Translations under genes and position numbers: made by a program
Part shown: piece by piece, positions 42,101 through 53,475 of the stretch
Layout of the letters: every line of letters starts with the position of its first letter
Numbering within the stretch: the first letter of the stretch is position 1
NCBI GenBank assembly: GCA_965649825.1
Contig: OZ287706.1
Coordinates: forward strand, 434,001 to 498,000
From: Penicillus capitatus
Taxonomy: Eukaryota > Chlorophyta
Reading direction: 5' to 3'
DNA: 64,000 bases
The notes under the pieces: model-generated
The model's input: the letters and a program-made list of their open reading frames with translations, nothing else
Databases searched by the model: none
Told to the model about the DNA's origin: nothing

Positions 42101-43873
42101 GCGAACGTCTTCGTCTTCTGTTGTTGTAGGAAGGACACGGCAACGGATCGGGGAGCTTCAACGAACAGCAGACGTCCCATTTGTTTGCTTTGTCATCTAA
42201 CGTGCGTCGAATGTTCCGCACCGGCATCCAAATCTGCAGCAGGGAGAGTTCGTTCATCTGATAGTACTTTGCGCGAGCAGGCCATACCTTCACGTCGCCC
42301 TTAGAAGATGCCGTGCACAAAGCGCTTCCGTCGTGATTGAACATAAGCAGCGGGACGAACTCATTGTGTGCTGAGAGCTCGATGGTCTGCGATACATTTG
42401 GCCAGGTCTTCTCTTTTAAGCCGATTCTGTCTTGGGCTGAAAGCACGTCCCAGGACCACAGAAAGCATTTCCCCGATTGCGAACTGACAGCAAAGTGATC
42501 GCCCCGTGGCGAGAAACCACAACATGTCAATGCGCAGTCGACATTATCGGTGTCTGCCGCGAACCGCGCGGCTTGTTGGGCAGCAAGAGCGTCTTTAAGG
42601 GGGATCTCAAAAGCCATGGCATTGTAGAAACGACCAGGCTTGCCAACGGGCTTCAGACGCACCATTTCGATTCCGAGTACGGCGTGCCACAGACGGCAGG
42701 TTCCGTCGAGCGATACGCTGAGCAATGCCGTCTCGACAGTCGGATGGAATGCAATGAACGTCACACCGTTGGTGTGCCCATCCATGGACTTCACGTGCTG
42801 TCCCAAAGTGTCTTCGCGTAGAGACCAGACACGAGTGGTCTTGTCGTTGGAAGAAGAGGCAAAGAGATTTCCACTGCAGTTGATCTTAACGTCGGTAATC
42901 TCCCCGACGTGTCCTCGGCATGTTGCCCGGAGGAGCCCAATCTTGATCTCCCAGATCTTTATGATTCCATCGTCTGCTCCCGTAATGGCGTAGCGTTGCT
43001 TGTTGTCCATCGCGACGCAGTATACGGCCTTTCGATGTCCACGGAGCGTTTTGTTGTGCTGCAGGGCTTTGTACAGATGGGCCGAGATGTTCTCCATCAG
43101 CTGACTGTTGCTGATGGGACGTGTGATGCCATTGCATTCGCGTTGGAGGAGGCGCTGAGTGAAATTGGCATGGCAGGAAGGAGGAGGAACGACAACAGTC
43201 GAAGGCGTCAGCTGCGAGCGCACGCTCGGAATGCTTGAAAGCGACCCCGTCGCTTCAAGAAGTGACACGGCTCCCTACAGGACATCCAGTCAACTGTGCC
43301 ATCCCTTGCAGCGTTTTGCGCGATACGCACCGTGAGCGACGCATTGTGGTCGTCCTTCTGAAGCAAGACGCATTCCTCGACGAGTTCGCGCAGGGCAGAC
43401 GGTGGGACATGTCTGTAGACGCTGCATAGGGCTTCATAGCCACCGACCTCCACAGACGCTACACAAACAAACAAACACACCCTTCAAACCCACCACAGCC
43501 ATAGACAGGCAAATGACAGTCAAACAGTTCGACGGCGGACCAACGGGTCACGATAACGGCATTGGCGTCGGTCGGTCAAAAAACGGATTCTGAGTCGGTT
43601 GGTCGGGCATGGATGAAAAGAGTGAGCGCGGTTGGGTCGCGTACCGAATGAAGGAATGGATGGCAGCAGGCGTCGATCTTGGAGAGTCCTTTGCAGGACA
43701 TCGGCTGCCTCTTGGCACGGACCGGACTTGAGCCAATGCAAAACGAGAAAGTACAGCTCGGAATCTCTGACCTGCACACAACACATAGCGTTGTTCGACG
43801 TTCAGGCAAAGCGTGACGCTATTCGAAGCACAGAAACGACGAGAATGGCTTCGGCGGTTCTTACCTCTGACAT
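39132..43873 (-). CDS. WD40-bromodomain protein of the BRWD/PHIP family
   Basis: Exon 1 is only ATG TCA GAG (43873-43865); after a 93-nt intron (43864-43772) comes SELYFLVLHWLKSGPCQEAADVL, the characteristic BRWD/PHIP N-terminus. About 43270-41853 encodes a WD40 propeller (for example GHRKAVYCVAMDNKQRYAITGADDGIIKIW); next is a YDQFFLYDYDN... block as in PHIP, an acidic Glu/Ser-rich segment about 41210-40740, and a final exon to 39132 with a tudor/chromo-like region and one bromodomain (PLPMSLKLVKTRLQNPTYY...NANLFTEP). The acetyl-lysine Asn is replaced by Thr, as known for the second PHIP bromodomain. In animals these proteins are chromatin readers and CUL4 substrate receptors; that role here is inferred. 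Confidence 0.88.
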
Positions 43874-46365
43874 GGGGCTGAGAGAACACAGAGTGCGTCA
43901 GTGCGCGTTTCAGCGCTCTAGAGAAGGTCCAACGCGTTCAAGCGTTGAGAAAACGCGTCGCCTAGCGAGACTTGCGTGCACAGGTGTCGCGCGATATAGG
44001 TCGACGGAGGACCTGCACAAACAAACAAAGTCAAATGAGAGACATTCACTTAGAAACGATGACAAAATGAACAGCGAACGAACGCACACGCAAACGCACG
44101 AACATAACGCGCCTGCACGAACGTAACATACATTCCGATTTTGGAGTTGGGCGCGGCGGCGCAAAGGTATAGAAACGCGGATAACGACGCACAGTATTGC
44201 GCAAGAGCATCCTCGGGGTGGTAACGTGACGAACAAAGGCGACAGCAATGTCAGGAGACGACCCACAAACAGCCAGCTCAGGGGAAGTAGTGTGTTATGA
44301 GTGTTCTGCCGGTTCAGCGGTTGGTGATGCGCGATGGCTCGGTGGCGCAGAAGGTGCATCGGTGACGATAGAGCTGTTTCCATGAAGTCGCCCGAAGTGT
44401 CAAACTCCCTTGCACGGCTCCCCATTGTTTGAGGCACTCGAACGCATCGACCGTGTGTTCAAAGCGCGTTTCGGTCAGATGGACGTCAGCGAATCGAAAA
44501 GAAAACGCGATCTCCGAGTCCGCCAGACGCGGATGGCGGAATAGACTGTGTGTTTCCTTTGTTTTTCGGACGTACTTTGTTTTGCGTCGGGTGTTTTTGA
44601 ACGTTGCGTCGGCGTTGCACACGAATGCGAGTATTTCGCGTCCGGTAGGAAAAAGAAGATGAACAGGCGGAGGGCGGAAGCCGCCTTTAATGGCATCTCG
44701 CCGAAACGACAGCTCATTTTGGAAAGATGTCTTCGTCATGGTATTCTCCCTAACCACATGCGGCCACATGCGTCGGCTGATCACATGAGATGCATTTGAG
44801 ATATGGTTCTGCGTAAAAACTCAGAAACACCGAAGGGCTGCCTGCCGCGGCAGATGATAATCCACATGATGGACGGAGGACGCGGCTGTGCACAGAGTGC
44901 GTGCTATAAAAGGATACTCGGCGTCGCATTTAGCGAGGGATTCAGTCAAGAGTGACCTCTTTTACCATCGTTGATGAGAACAGTGCGACTGACGGATGAT
45001 ACAGAAATCGAATGCGCATTGGAAAAGAACGGCACAAACGGCAGATGCCTCATAAGGTAGAGAGCTGTTAAGTTTGAACGCAGCTAATACACTTGTCTTT
45101 GTAGGTTTGCGAAACAATGTGTCTATTGTCGAGGGTATCTTGCAAAGATGCATTCTTAGATCCGTTTTCTGCACAATGCCCTTTGCCTAGTCTAGACAAT
45201 TAAAGACACGATCCTTGTTGTCACGCAAAATCGCTGCGCTTAAGAGACAATTTAGCAGAAAACTTTCAAGCTTACGGAGCAAAGGTATTGATAGGTTCGA
45301 ATCCACATATATACGCGATGTGGCATGACTTCAATAGGCAGGTGAGTCACCCGACTTTAGAGCCAGAGGAATGCGCTTCTACGAAGTCGTAAACCCTTAG
45401 TAAGCGCCTCTTGAAAGACAGGAGCCCGAGAAAACGAGACGGACACGATGTCACAACTATAGAGTCATATATATAAATCCTCGTTTTCATGGCGTTTGAA
45501 TGAACATGTGCCATGCCCAGTCAGGGGAAATAGAAAAAAAAACACCCAACAAGTTCGCGCAGCCAATTGTGTAAAAACCGCCGGAAAAAAACTCTTCGAA
45601 CCAGACCGACATAAGGGCGGGTGGTCTGGACGGGAATAACTTCCGACTGCCTTCGTGCTTAGATGAGTGCTATATTTTCCTCCTACAGCAGGAGTAAGGA
45701 CTTGTTGTCCCGCCCTCAAAAGGAATCTCTCTTCATTGCTTTCGTTTGACGACTCTAGTTCAATGTTGCCTTAATCGTCGACTTAGTTTCATCGCCAGCT
45801 ATCTCCACCTGCACACACAATATCCCTGCACGCCTTCGCTCTGATCGTAGGCCGCCTTCTTCGACGTCGGAGACCCGCTATCCGCTACGGATTGCCAGCG
45901 AACCAAAAAGAGACGGGGTGAGCTGAAGTCGGCCAAGACAACGGGGTCAAAAAGAATCTGCACCACGTCCCATCAGAAAGAAAGATGAACTATTGCTACA
46001 GAGTCATGACAATAGTTAAAGCGTATTCTGACACTTGTAGACAATGGATTTCATTAGAGAAGAGCCGCATCGACTGGCAAAAGATGCGCCTATTCTTCTT
46101 TTGTATTTTGATGAGATCATTGAGACTAGAGTTTTGTCACGCTGGCACGTGGGTGTCACATTCGTCTGTCTCGTTTCTGAGGGTCGTGTCTAAGACTGAC
46201 GTAGACGAGATCGGTCGATCAATTTGATCATTCGGCTTCGGGAGTGACGCACTGAGTAGCGTAGCCGTCTTTTGGAGTGGAGGACTTGACGTGATTGACG
46301 CTTTAGACGGGCATCCGCGTAGAACGAGCTCAAAAGGCAAGCAGTTCAGAATCTATTGTTTGACG
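43874..46365. other. Intergenic, no clear gene
   Basis: Several 100-170-codon frames on both strands (43910-44437 minus, 44314-44784 minus) have no domain. They run opposite one another, as random open frames do. See the separate entry at 44905-45159. 45160-46365 holds nothing recognised apart from AT-rich TATATA runs near 45466. Confidence 0.35.
44905..45159 (+). other. TATA box with candidate tiny two-exon ORF
   Basis: TATAAAAG at 44905-44912 is a good core promoter. 62 bp later an ATG (44974) opens a frame that splices across a 48-nt GT-AG intron (45057-45104) to a stop at 45159, giving about 45 residues with four Cys (NGTNGRCLIR then FAKQCVYCRGYLAKMHS). No signal peptide or known domain. 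It could equally be a non-coding RNA or chance. Confidence 0.28.
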
Positions 46366-48285
46366 ATTTGGAGTGTTTGACAAGTTGGCAAAAGAAAAAG
46401 ACATTCTCGAAAACTGGGAACGACCGATACGGATCTCGTTCCCGTTTTCTGCGCGACTCCGTGAGAAGAGTCGATTGTAAGAAAAGATGAAACTGAGACA
46501 GAAAGTGGAAGAAGGCTTTGCGTCTTTGAGGGCGATGGCGGCGCGCGACTTCATTGCGACCATTACAGCCCTTCGGGCTTCCCCTAGACAAAAGCTGTAC
46601 CCAAAGTTTAGACCGCCGCCGCTCGAAAGAGCGGTCCATTGTTAGATTCTTGATGCCAAACCTGACAGGTCGCCGCGATGAACGTTCTTCATCGACGAAC
46701 TGGACGTGGGTGTGTAGCACCACGGTTCTTGGGATCCTTCTTCAAGAGGCCACCAACAGCAGCCAGATCCTTCGCACGCTTCTTGGCTGCTGCCGTCACC
46801 TAAGGCGCAGCAGGAGTAACGAAGCTCTCCGTCAATGACTGGATCACAAAACAGGGTGTTTACCGCAGGGCTGGCGATCGGATATCGAGATTTGACAACG
46901 GGATTGGTCGATGTCCGAGTTCTTGAAGAAGCAGGAAGGCAGAGGAATGTATTCGTCCCAGCAGCAACCGCGATCCTCGCACTCCTGTTGCGTCGTACTG
47001 AGCTCGCCTGTCACACCACAGTCGAAAGCATCTCATCCGATCTGTCACATCAACAGGATCGAAGTGCACCGCAGTCGCTTCTGTAAAGTTGATTGGCACA
47101 GTAATCGTATCCTGAGTTCTTGAAGAAACACCAAGGTTCCTCAGATCCTTCTCCGAATTCATGATAGCAGCAGTCTCTGTCCAAGCATTCCGGTTCAGTA
47201 ATGGGACCTCTCCCTGAAACTCCACACATTCAACATATGCCAATTCTAGGAAGTGCGCTTACCGCAATCGTTGAGATATGATGATCCGCTTGTGTCGCAA
47301 GTGAATCCGGAACTATCCACTCCTGATTGCGCGGCCGTGGCGACGGGTGTGGATTCTGTGGCACCTAAAAGAAGAGATTTGGGCGTCATTCTTGCTTAGC
47401 CACATGTCTAGTATTACATGGACATGGACCATCGCAAGCAATTGGTATTTCTTCATATTCGGCCGTGCACTTGTTGTACGTTTTCCCATCTTCTCCGCAA
47501 ACCGGCACATAAGTTATCGGACACGAAGGTCCTGTCCCTGTTTTCGGCAACAAGTGCCCCGGAGGTTCTATCTTTCGCATTGGCTTGTACACTTTTGGAA
47601 GTGCACTCTTTTGCGGGTAAGGTTCGGCGCATGTTGGACATGGACGCCAGAAAGGTACCCAGATTGTCTCGGGTGTTGGAGGCACATCACCTGAAACGCA
47701 AGATCTTCTCTCTAGGATTTAACTTCACAGCTTACATGGACAGCTGCCTTTGCAAGCGATCGTCGCACAATTCATAGTCGCGAAGCAGCTATTGTAGTAC
47801 GTTTGACCATCCGAACCACAGACTGGTGCGCGTAGCCAAGGGAAGATGCATGACCAATCATTCGTGCATCCATTCTTGTCAACACCTGCACAGAATTCTC
47901 TCACATGCACCGTCAAAGAAGCCCAGATGATGTCACGACCGCACATCTAGGCGAACTCGAGGACGACGTCTCTTACCTACAGATCTCCCCGTCGACTGAG
48001 CGCGTGATGCGGCGAGGAAGAGAACGAAGAGAAGAAGGCGTGACATTCTCGCCGGATCTACCAGACAGGACTCTCTCTTTACACGGGTCGTACGCTCGAG
48101 GTCGCTGAAAAGCTGCGACGGGGATGGTCCTTTTCGATTTAGAAGACGGCTTCAGAATCGAGTTGACGGTGGGCAGAGGAAGGTGACTCATGCACCATCA
48201 TCTGCCAACCGTTCGACCTCTCCACGAGGCTGCGTCCACGAGTGGCGTCCGGAATTAGAGCAGAATCCACGGACACCGGTCACGA
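46366..48285. repeat. Inverted repeat arm 2 (Kazal-trefoil gene D and promoter)
   Basis: Opposite-orientation partner of 30716-32352, with about 14 kb between the arms. The promoter-proximal end is shared with the PAK1IP1-like gene, so this arm is probably the original and arm 1 the derived copy. Confidence 0.88.
46642..48046 (-). CDS. Secreted double-Kazal, triple-trefoil protein D
   Basis: ATG at 48046 begins the signal peptide MSRLLLFVLFLAASRA. Kazal 1: EFCAGVDKNGC...APVCGSDGQTYYNSC...CKGSCPC. A phase-1 intron then leads to a linker and Kazal 2: SCPITYVPVCGEDGKTYNKC...CDGPCPC. A Thr/Ala-rich linker ends SSYLNDCG, followed by three trefoil exons with the same phase-1 borders as gene C. Stop TAA at 46644-46642, leaving the conserved 3' cassette as 3' UTR. 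Likely a secreted serine-protease inhibitor; the two Kazal domains differ in their reactive loops, suggesting different target proteases. Divergently transcribed from the PAK1IP1-like gene with 258 bp between start codons. Confidence 0.82.
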
Positions 48286-48304
48286 TCCAGGCGCTGTACG
48301 ACAC
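48047..48304. promoter_or_regulatory. Bidirectional promoter between gene D and PAK1IP1-like gene
   Basis: 258 bp separate two divergent start codons. The whole stretch except its right end is duplicated upstream of gene C, where the housekeeping partner is absent. Confidence 0.6.
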
Positions 48305-49654
48305 ATGGAAGGGGATGCTGTTTTCGTCGGATGCTACGAGCGGTTTGTCTTTAAGTACATCGTCAGCAGCGTTCCAGAAAAGAAAGGCAGTCAATCCGAA
48401 GCGACGGAATCCGTACAACATCGACACCCGTTTCGCGCCGCCGCCTCGCATGCTGCCCATACGGTAAGTCTCCTTCCCATATCACGCGATCCTAACATGC
48501 CGGGGCCGTTCTTCGGATCTCAGGGCGCTGTCAAATGCATTGCCCTTGGAGGGAGCGCCGTGTTCTCAGGTGGATTCGGTGATATCATCCGTGTATATCA
48601 TGCAGAGGTTAGAGATCCTGTTCAATACTCATGAACACGATGCGGATCGATGACTCTCGGTTTGGTCAGAGTGGACGGGATGAAGATTCTATGACGGTTC
48701 CAGATGCCGGCGCCATATCGTGTCTCGCAGCGTTTTCCCAATCCACTGACGGAACGGCGTCTCTCCTGCTCAATGGATGTACCGACGGCTCGATGCACAT
48801 CTGGAAGAGAAAAGGCCGTTCCTGGCTGCATCATAAGCGTCTGCCCTTTCACAAAGCCGCCGTCAATGCCGTTGACATCCATTCAACTGGAAGAATGGCG
48901 TTTACTGTCGCACGGTCTGCGCCGTCTGTCGACCCTCCCTTGCACTTAGAAGTGATGGTAGAGATCGCGGTTTGGTGCTGTGGGATCTGATCCATCTCAA
49001 AAGAGCCTTCAGCTGTCGGTTGTCGACCGAAGCATCGCACGTCGCTTTCCATCCCTATCAATCTGAGGTCGTCCACTCCATATCTGTCTATTCTGTGGGA
49101 CGCTATTTTGCGCAGTTCTACACGCTCTGTTATCAAAACACGGTTGCTCGTCTGCGCACGGATGACGGTGCTTCGTTCGATTGCTGGAAACAGATGGCTG
49201 ACGTCCAAGGGATGCGTTTCTGGAAGAGACGCCATTTTCTGACGATCGCAGATGATGGAGCTGTGCGACTCTGGGATGAACGGTGCAGAGAGATGTCGAT
49301 GGAACTGGCCGATGCCCATTGTTCCAGAATCAAGGGCATCGATGTGCTCAATTCGCACCACTTTATCACGGGTGCATCCGACGGTAGCGATCGATGTTTA
49401 TCTTGATCTCTCTGACGTGACAGCTGCCGTTCTCAGGCGAGATGAAAATCTGGGATGTCCGGAAAACGAAGAAAAGGTTGGCACCTAACTGCCTGTCACT
49501 GATCTGCATGAGATGTGCCGATGTCAGTCTGAAGTGTGTGTCGTTGGCAAGTGTGGAGACAGAAGCGCGTATCACATGTCTCGTCTGTGTCCCTTGTCGG
49601 AATCTGCACGATGGTTCATCGGCGAAACGCAAACGATCGGACATACAAGCGTGA
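48305..49654 (+). CDS. PAK1IP1/Mak11-like WD40 ribosome-biogenesis protein
   Basis: ATG at 48305 gives MEGDAVFVGCYERFVFKY, like the VAGCYE start of PAK1IP1. Introns: 48464-48523 (60 nt), a second starting GTTAGAGAT after HAE, and a very short one (about 35 nt) after TTTACTGTCGCACG. WD-type blocks follow in PAK1IP1 order: VKCIALGGSAVFSGGFGDIIRVY, AISCLAAF..LLNGCTDGSMHIW, AVNAVDIHSTGRMAFT..GLVLWDL, FLTIADDGAVRLWDERC, HFITGASDG..MKIWD, and EARITCLVC near the C-terminus, ending in a basic KRKRSD tail. In yeast and animals Mak11/PAK1IP1 acts in 60S subunit assembly in the nucleolus. The D/W positions are degenerate, as usual in this family. Confidence 0.82.
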
Positions 49655-49693
49655 CAGTCGATGATGTTACATAAGAGAGGTGTTGGTTCGTCG

Positions 49694-50083
49694 CTAGAGG
49701 CAGCACCATGGATCGTTTCCTCGAACCATGCTCATTGCTCTTTTTGTTAGGCTTCTAGAGATTTTCGTTTTGGCGGCATCTGGGTCATAGCCATTTCCTC
49801 GTCTGTGCCACACGTGCGGAACTGCTGGAGATTGCCGCCGTCTTTTCGCATCTAAGATATCCGACACCGTGCTGTCATTGTTGACACGGCTCCTCAATAT
49901 TGCCTGCACGTCTCTCTTTCTTTTCCGATCCGTCGAATGTATGGACGGCCCATCGAAGCCAGAGAGAACGAAAAGGAGGATCCCAAACAGCTGATACCAA
50001 AGAACTGCAAAGCGTGCATAAGATAGAGCGTCGAGGTAGAGAAGATCACAAATCCGAGCATCTACATACGTCTGATGTGACAT
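49694..50083 (-). CDS. Small hypothetical protein with basic C-terminal half
   Basis: 129 codons starting at ATG 50083. The N-terminal half has a hydrophobic stretch (LLYLDALSYARFAVLWYQLFGILLFVL); the second half is Arg/Lys-rich (DRKRKRDVQAILRSR...DAKRRRQ). It converges on the PAK1IP1-like gene with about 40 bp between stops. No family recognised. An intron could lie in the hydrophobic part, so the model is uncertain. Confidence 0.4.
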   Translation of the reverse strand: MSHQTYVDARICDLLYLDALSYARFAVLWYQLFGILLFVLSGFDGPSIHSTDRKRKRDVQAILRSRVNNDSTVSDILDAKRRRQSPAVPHVWHRRGNGYDPDAAKTKISRSLTKRAMSMVRGNDPWCCL

Positions 50084-50454
50084 GACGACGTCGCGGACGA
50101 GATCCTGGCCACGGACACACCCTTAGCTCTTGGCGAAACAACACTTAGCCGCCATTCGCCTTAGTATGAACGCCTCGGTCTTTAACGATGTGACGTGGCA
50201 AAGCCGTTAGAGAGCGAAGATACAAAGTCCGCCGTTTGCTGTTCCATCAACAAAAGATAGAGAAAGGCACAGTATCGAGCAGCAAGAGCGTATGTCATAC
50301 ATACGCTTGCTTATGTACTTGGCGTTTGAAAGAGAACGCGGCGCGGTCGTGTCATGATGTGACGTAACCTGCTCCGTCCGTCCGACGCGAGGGACGTGTT
50401 GCGTTGCACCGAGGCAAAGAGGGTCAAAACAGAAGTCGTTGCCTGTCCGTTTAC
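50084..50454. other. Short intergenic region with TGATGTGACG motifs
   Basis: Contains GATGTGACGT at about 50188 and TGATGTGACGT at about 50355, resembling ATF/CREB half sites. It separates the small hypothetical gene and the 3' end of cytochrome c1. No ORF supported. Confidence 0.4.
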
Positions 50455-51552
50455 TTAATTGATCACATCCACCACCACTCGGCGCGATTTGATCGGCGCC
50501 CATTTCATTCTCTTCCAGTAAACGGCCAACACGAGCATCAGTGAAAGAGCAAACATCCATTTGGCACCCATCAGTTTACGCTCATCGTGCTCTGGCTCGG
50601 CGGCCCACGCCAGAAAAGTGGTGACGTCTTTGGCCTGCTGCGACTCTGTAGCGGGAGTGCCATCTTCGTATTCAACGCCTTCATCGGCTAACATCTTCGG
50701 CATCGCAATGGCACCCCCTGGGAAATATGGATTGTAATAGAGTCCTTCGCGAACGGTGATTCCGGCTGGCGGCTCGCGGTATCCCAGGAGCAAGGAAAAC
50801 ACATAGTTCTGACCGTCGTGTCGCGCTTTAGTGATGAGACTGAGATCGGGAGGATAGGCGCCGCCGTTTGCAAAACGCGCCGCCTCTTCGTTGGCATATG
50901 GACTGGGAAACTTATCGCTTAAGCGACCGGGACGTGTGAACATCTCTCCTTCGTCGTTTGGACCGTCCGTCATTTCGACTTCTGCTGCGATCTCTTTTGC
51001 CTCGTCCTCTGTGTAGGCAACATCCACCAGATTGCGAAAATGAATGAGATTAAGACTGTGACACGCCGCACACACCTGAAGAGAGTGACGCTGAAAAGAG
51101 TGAGGTGTTATGGTGGGGTATCTTGCCTGTGTGTAGACAGCGTGGCCGCGGCGAATCGAGGCGTGGTCGTAAGAGCTGAACCAACCGTTGTGTGACCACG
51201 GATATTTACCTGATGACAGGAGCCTCTGTGTGAGAAGTGTGATAAAGAGTGAGAGGACCGGCTGGGAGTCCATGCTCTGCCTCGTCCTCGGCGCAGGCAG
51301 TGGGGTTGACGAAAGCAGCGGCGGCTGTGGCGAGGCCGACCCATCCCAAAAGCTTTGAAACGCTCTCCGTTCCGTTTCCTGTTCCTTTGTGCGTTTCTGC
51401 CGCGAAGGCCGATGCCAAAAGCGTCTGCGAAACAGATCGGTGCACGATCAAACGGAGGACGTTGGTACGTTCGGTAAAGTGGATGTCCACGACGAGGAGT
51501 TGATGGATAGTCTCAGATGACGCAGAAGGGATCCACCGTTTGTTCGCAGCAT
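50455..51552 (-). CDS. CYC1: Cytochrome c1, mitochondrial complex III
   Basis: Carries electrons from the Rieske protein to cytochrome c in the mitochondrial inner membrane. ATG 51552 opens an Arg/Ser-rich presequence ([15 protein letters not shown]). A 44-nt intron after TTACCGAAC joins to TLLASAF, then a hydrophobic segment ([14 protein letters not shown]) typical of the bipartite sorting signal. Another intron after CCAGCCG leads to [27 protein letters not shown], then [17 protein letters not shown] with the haem CxxCH site. Between Q and V a 51-nt segment (GCAAGA...TTCAG) is in frame but absent from the family: a GC-AG intron. The C-terminus has the conserved [11 protein letters not shown] region and a membrane anchor ([13 protein letters not shown]) before a basic tail. 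Confidence 0.93.
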
Positions 51553-52022
51553 CGTCTGGCGACTTTCCAAAGATCCGTCGAATGCGCGCCCTTCTGCTAA
51601 TGACTTGTGATTTTGGACCAAAAATGAACATCTTGCGATCGACAGCGCTTTCATAATCGGCTTCCACTTTTTCCACACGGTGGCATCCACTGCCAAGGCC
51701 TTGAACACTGTGGCGTCATTAACGGACGGTTGTTCACGGGGAGACGTCGTTTAAGGTACGTTTTGTGCGGCGACACGGATCTGTGACCAAAAGCAATGGG
51801 TCACCGACGGCGCGTCACATCGCTCTGTGCGTCAGCATCTCGGTGGTGATGACGATCGGTTTCACCGTTCGATGTGGAGGCATCACTCGATCACGTGAAA
51901 ATTATGGACGTTAGCGTCTGCGTCAACACACAACATCGACGTTCTTCACTTATCAATTCTATCAGGAAACAGCAGTGGATAACAACAAGCACATATGGTC
52001 TCCTTCATGACGACAGCCTCTC
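51553..52022. other. Intergenic, nothing recognised
   Basis: 470 bp between the cytochrome c1 start and the 3' end of the VHS-GAT gene. Contains the cytochrome c1 promoter; no clear TATA box. Confidence 0.4.
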
Positions 52023-53330
52023 TTACAGTGTGATCAAATCTTCAAACGGATCATCAGACTTCTTTGCACTCTGTTGGGGAGGTGGCGGCGGCGGCGGTTG
52101 AGTTGTGGTCGGGGGATGAACGGGTGGTGATGTCTGGGCCGCCAACATATCAAACGGATCTGTCGCCTTTGTCTGCTGCGTGGAAAAGTCTGTCGCCAGT
52201 GCAGCGAAATCGTCGACGGGAGGCGGTGGACGTGGTGGATGAGATGATGTCGATGCACCGCCACCACCACCTGTAGCTTCTTCCGGCACAGCAGCTGTCA
52301 CATCATCATCGAATGCCATCAGAGATGTCTCCACCGTCTTCTCCTCCTCCATGGGCTTCTTCGCATTGGCGGCCTTCTTCAGCATCTCCTCATAGCGAAG
52401 CAAAGCGGCGCCCAATTCGTCGTTCAGCGCAAGTGCCTCGGCCAAGATCGTCTCGTTCGTTGCCCCTTCGATGAGCTTCTTCAATTTGGGCAGCGTCTCT
52501 GTGCACTGCTCACAGAGGTCTTTGATATAATCCTGATGCACCATTTCCGGTTCGTTCAGCGGAATCGAACCCAGAGCATCTTTCAACAGTTCTACACTGT
52601 TGGCCACAAAACGCAGATCCGAGTGCAGTTGCTCGGTATTCCGTCCAGGCTCCTCCATCTGTGGCCGGAACGGCACTCTCTGCTGCACAGGTGGCGGCGC
52701 CGGCTCTCTCGATAGATCCTGCAGCGCCTCTTGGATGGCTCTCTGATCTTCGGCGCTCACATCTGCCATCGCCGTGGCATCGCGCGTCGAGGGGGGAAGA
52801 CTGAATCCAGCACCAATCTCCTCTGGCTGTCTTGTCGGAAAACGCACCCCCGACATCTGCAAGGCATTGTACGAATCTCTAAAACGACTCGTGGGCAAAG
52901 CATGGGCACAATCTTCGACCAAAATCAATACCTTGTCCTGGACCTGCAGATCGGCACGCTTTTTGGGATCGGCCAGACGCAAGACCTCTTCCCAGAAGTC
53001 CGATGTCGCCAGAGCCGTCTGAAATTCCGACCCTGTATTCTTGACACATGTTTCCAGCAATGTCAGTGTCAAAACTTGAATCTTGGGATTGTTGGCCTTC
53101 ATCAAACGGCGGCGCAGGGCTTTGAACACGCGTTCGTAGCAAGCGGCCGTTGGATTGGTATTGATAATATCCACCACCTCCATATTGATACCCCAGTCCG
53201 GATTTATCATCATTTCTGAAGTCGCCCTCTCAACCACCTCCACGACTTGACGTTCTGCGGCGTCGGCCGGGGCGCCAAATCCCCTTAGACGTTCCACATT
53301 CTCTTTCAGACGTTCCTTGAGCGATTGCAT
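52023..53330 (-). CDS. VHS-GAT ubiquitin-sorting adaptor (TOM1-like)
   Basis: 435 residues in a single exon, start MQSLKERLKENVERL. A VHS domain at about 20-150 (ATSEMMINPDWGINMEVVDIIN...NPKIQVLTLTLLETCVKN, then F..SYNALQMSGVRFP) and a GAT three-helix bundle at about 220-310 (ELLKDALG...LCEQCTETLPKLKKLI...LNDELGAALLRYEEM). The C-terminal tail is low complexity and Pro-rich with two DPF motifs (DPFDML, DPFEDLI) that usually bind the AP-2 ear, and acidic clusters. TOM1-type proteins bind ubiquitinated cargo on endosomes. Lack of a GAE ear separates it from GGAs. Divergent from the DnaJ gene, 225 bp apart. Confidence 0.88.
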   Translation of the reverse strand: MQSLKERLKENVERLRGFGAPADAAERQVVEVVERATSEMMINPDWGINMEVVDIINTNPTAACYERVFKALRRRLMKANNPKIQVLTLTLLETCVKNTGSEFQTALATSDFWEEVLRLADPKKRADLQVQDKVLILVEDCAHALPTSRFRDSYNALQMSGVRFPTRQPEEIGAGFSLPPSTRDATAMADVSAEDQRAIQEALQDLSREPAPPPVQQRVPFRPQMEEPGRNTEQLHSDLRFVANSVELLKDALGSIPLNEPEMVHQDYIKDLCEQCTETLPKLKKLIEGATNETILAEALALNDELGAALLRYEEMLKKAANAKKPMEEEKTVETSLMAFDDDVTAAVPEEATGGGGGASTSSHPPRPPPPVDDFAALATDFSTQQTKATDPFDMLAAQTSPPVHPPTTTQPPPPPPPQQSAKKSDDPFEDLITL

Positions 53331-53379
53331 AATCGATAACAATACAAACTGGCCGCGTGTTTGTCCGTTCGCTTGCGAA

Positions 53380-53475
53380 TATGCGTATGTTCGTGCGTGG
53401 GTATGTATGTTCGTGCGTGGGTATGTATGTTCGTGTGTTCGAGGGTATGTTCGTGCGTGGGTGGGTGCGTGTGGG
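53380..53475. repeat. Minisatellite in shared promoter
   Basis: Four imperfect units of TGCGTGGGTATGTATGTTCG type, in the 225-bp space between the divergent VHS-GAT and DnaJ genes. Copy-number changes could alter spacing of promoter elements. Confidence 0.75.

Noticed and set aside
44314-44784. 156-codon minus-strand ORF upstream of BRWD/PHIP-like gene
   Set aside because: No domain, no splice-site support, and an equally open frame on the opposite strand.
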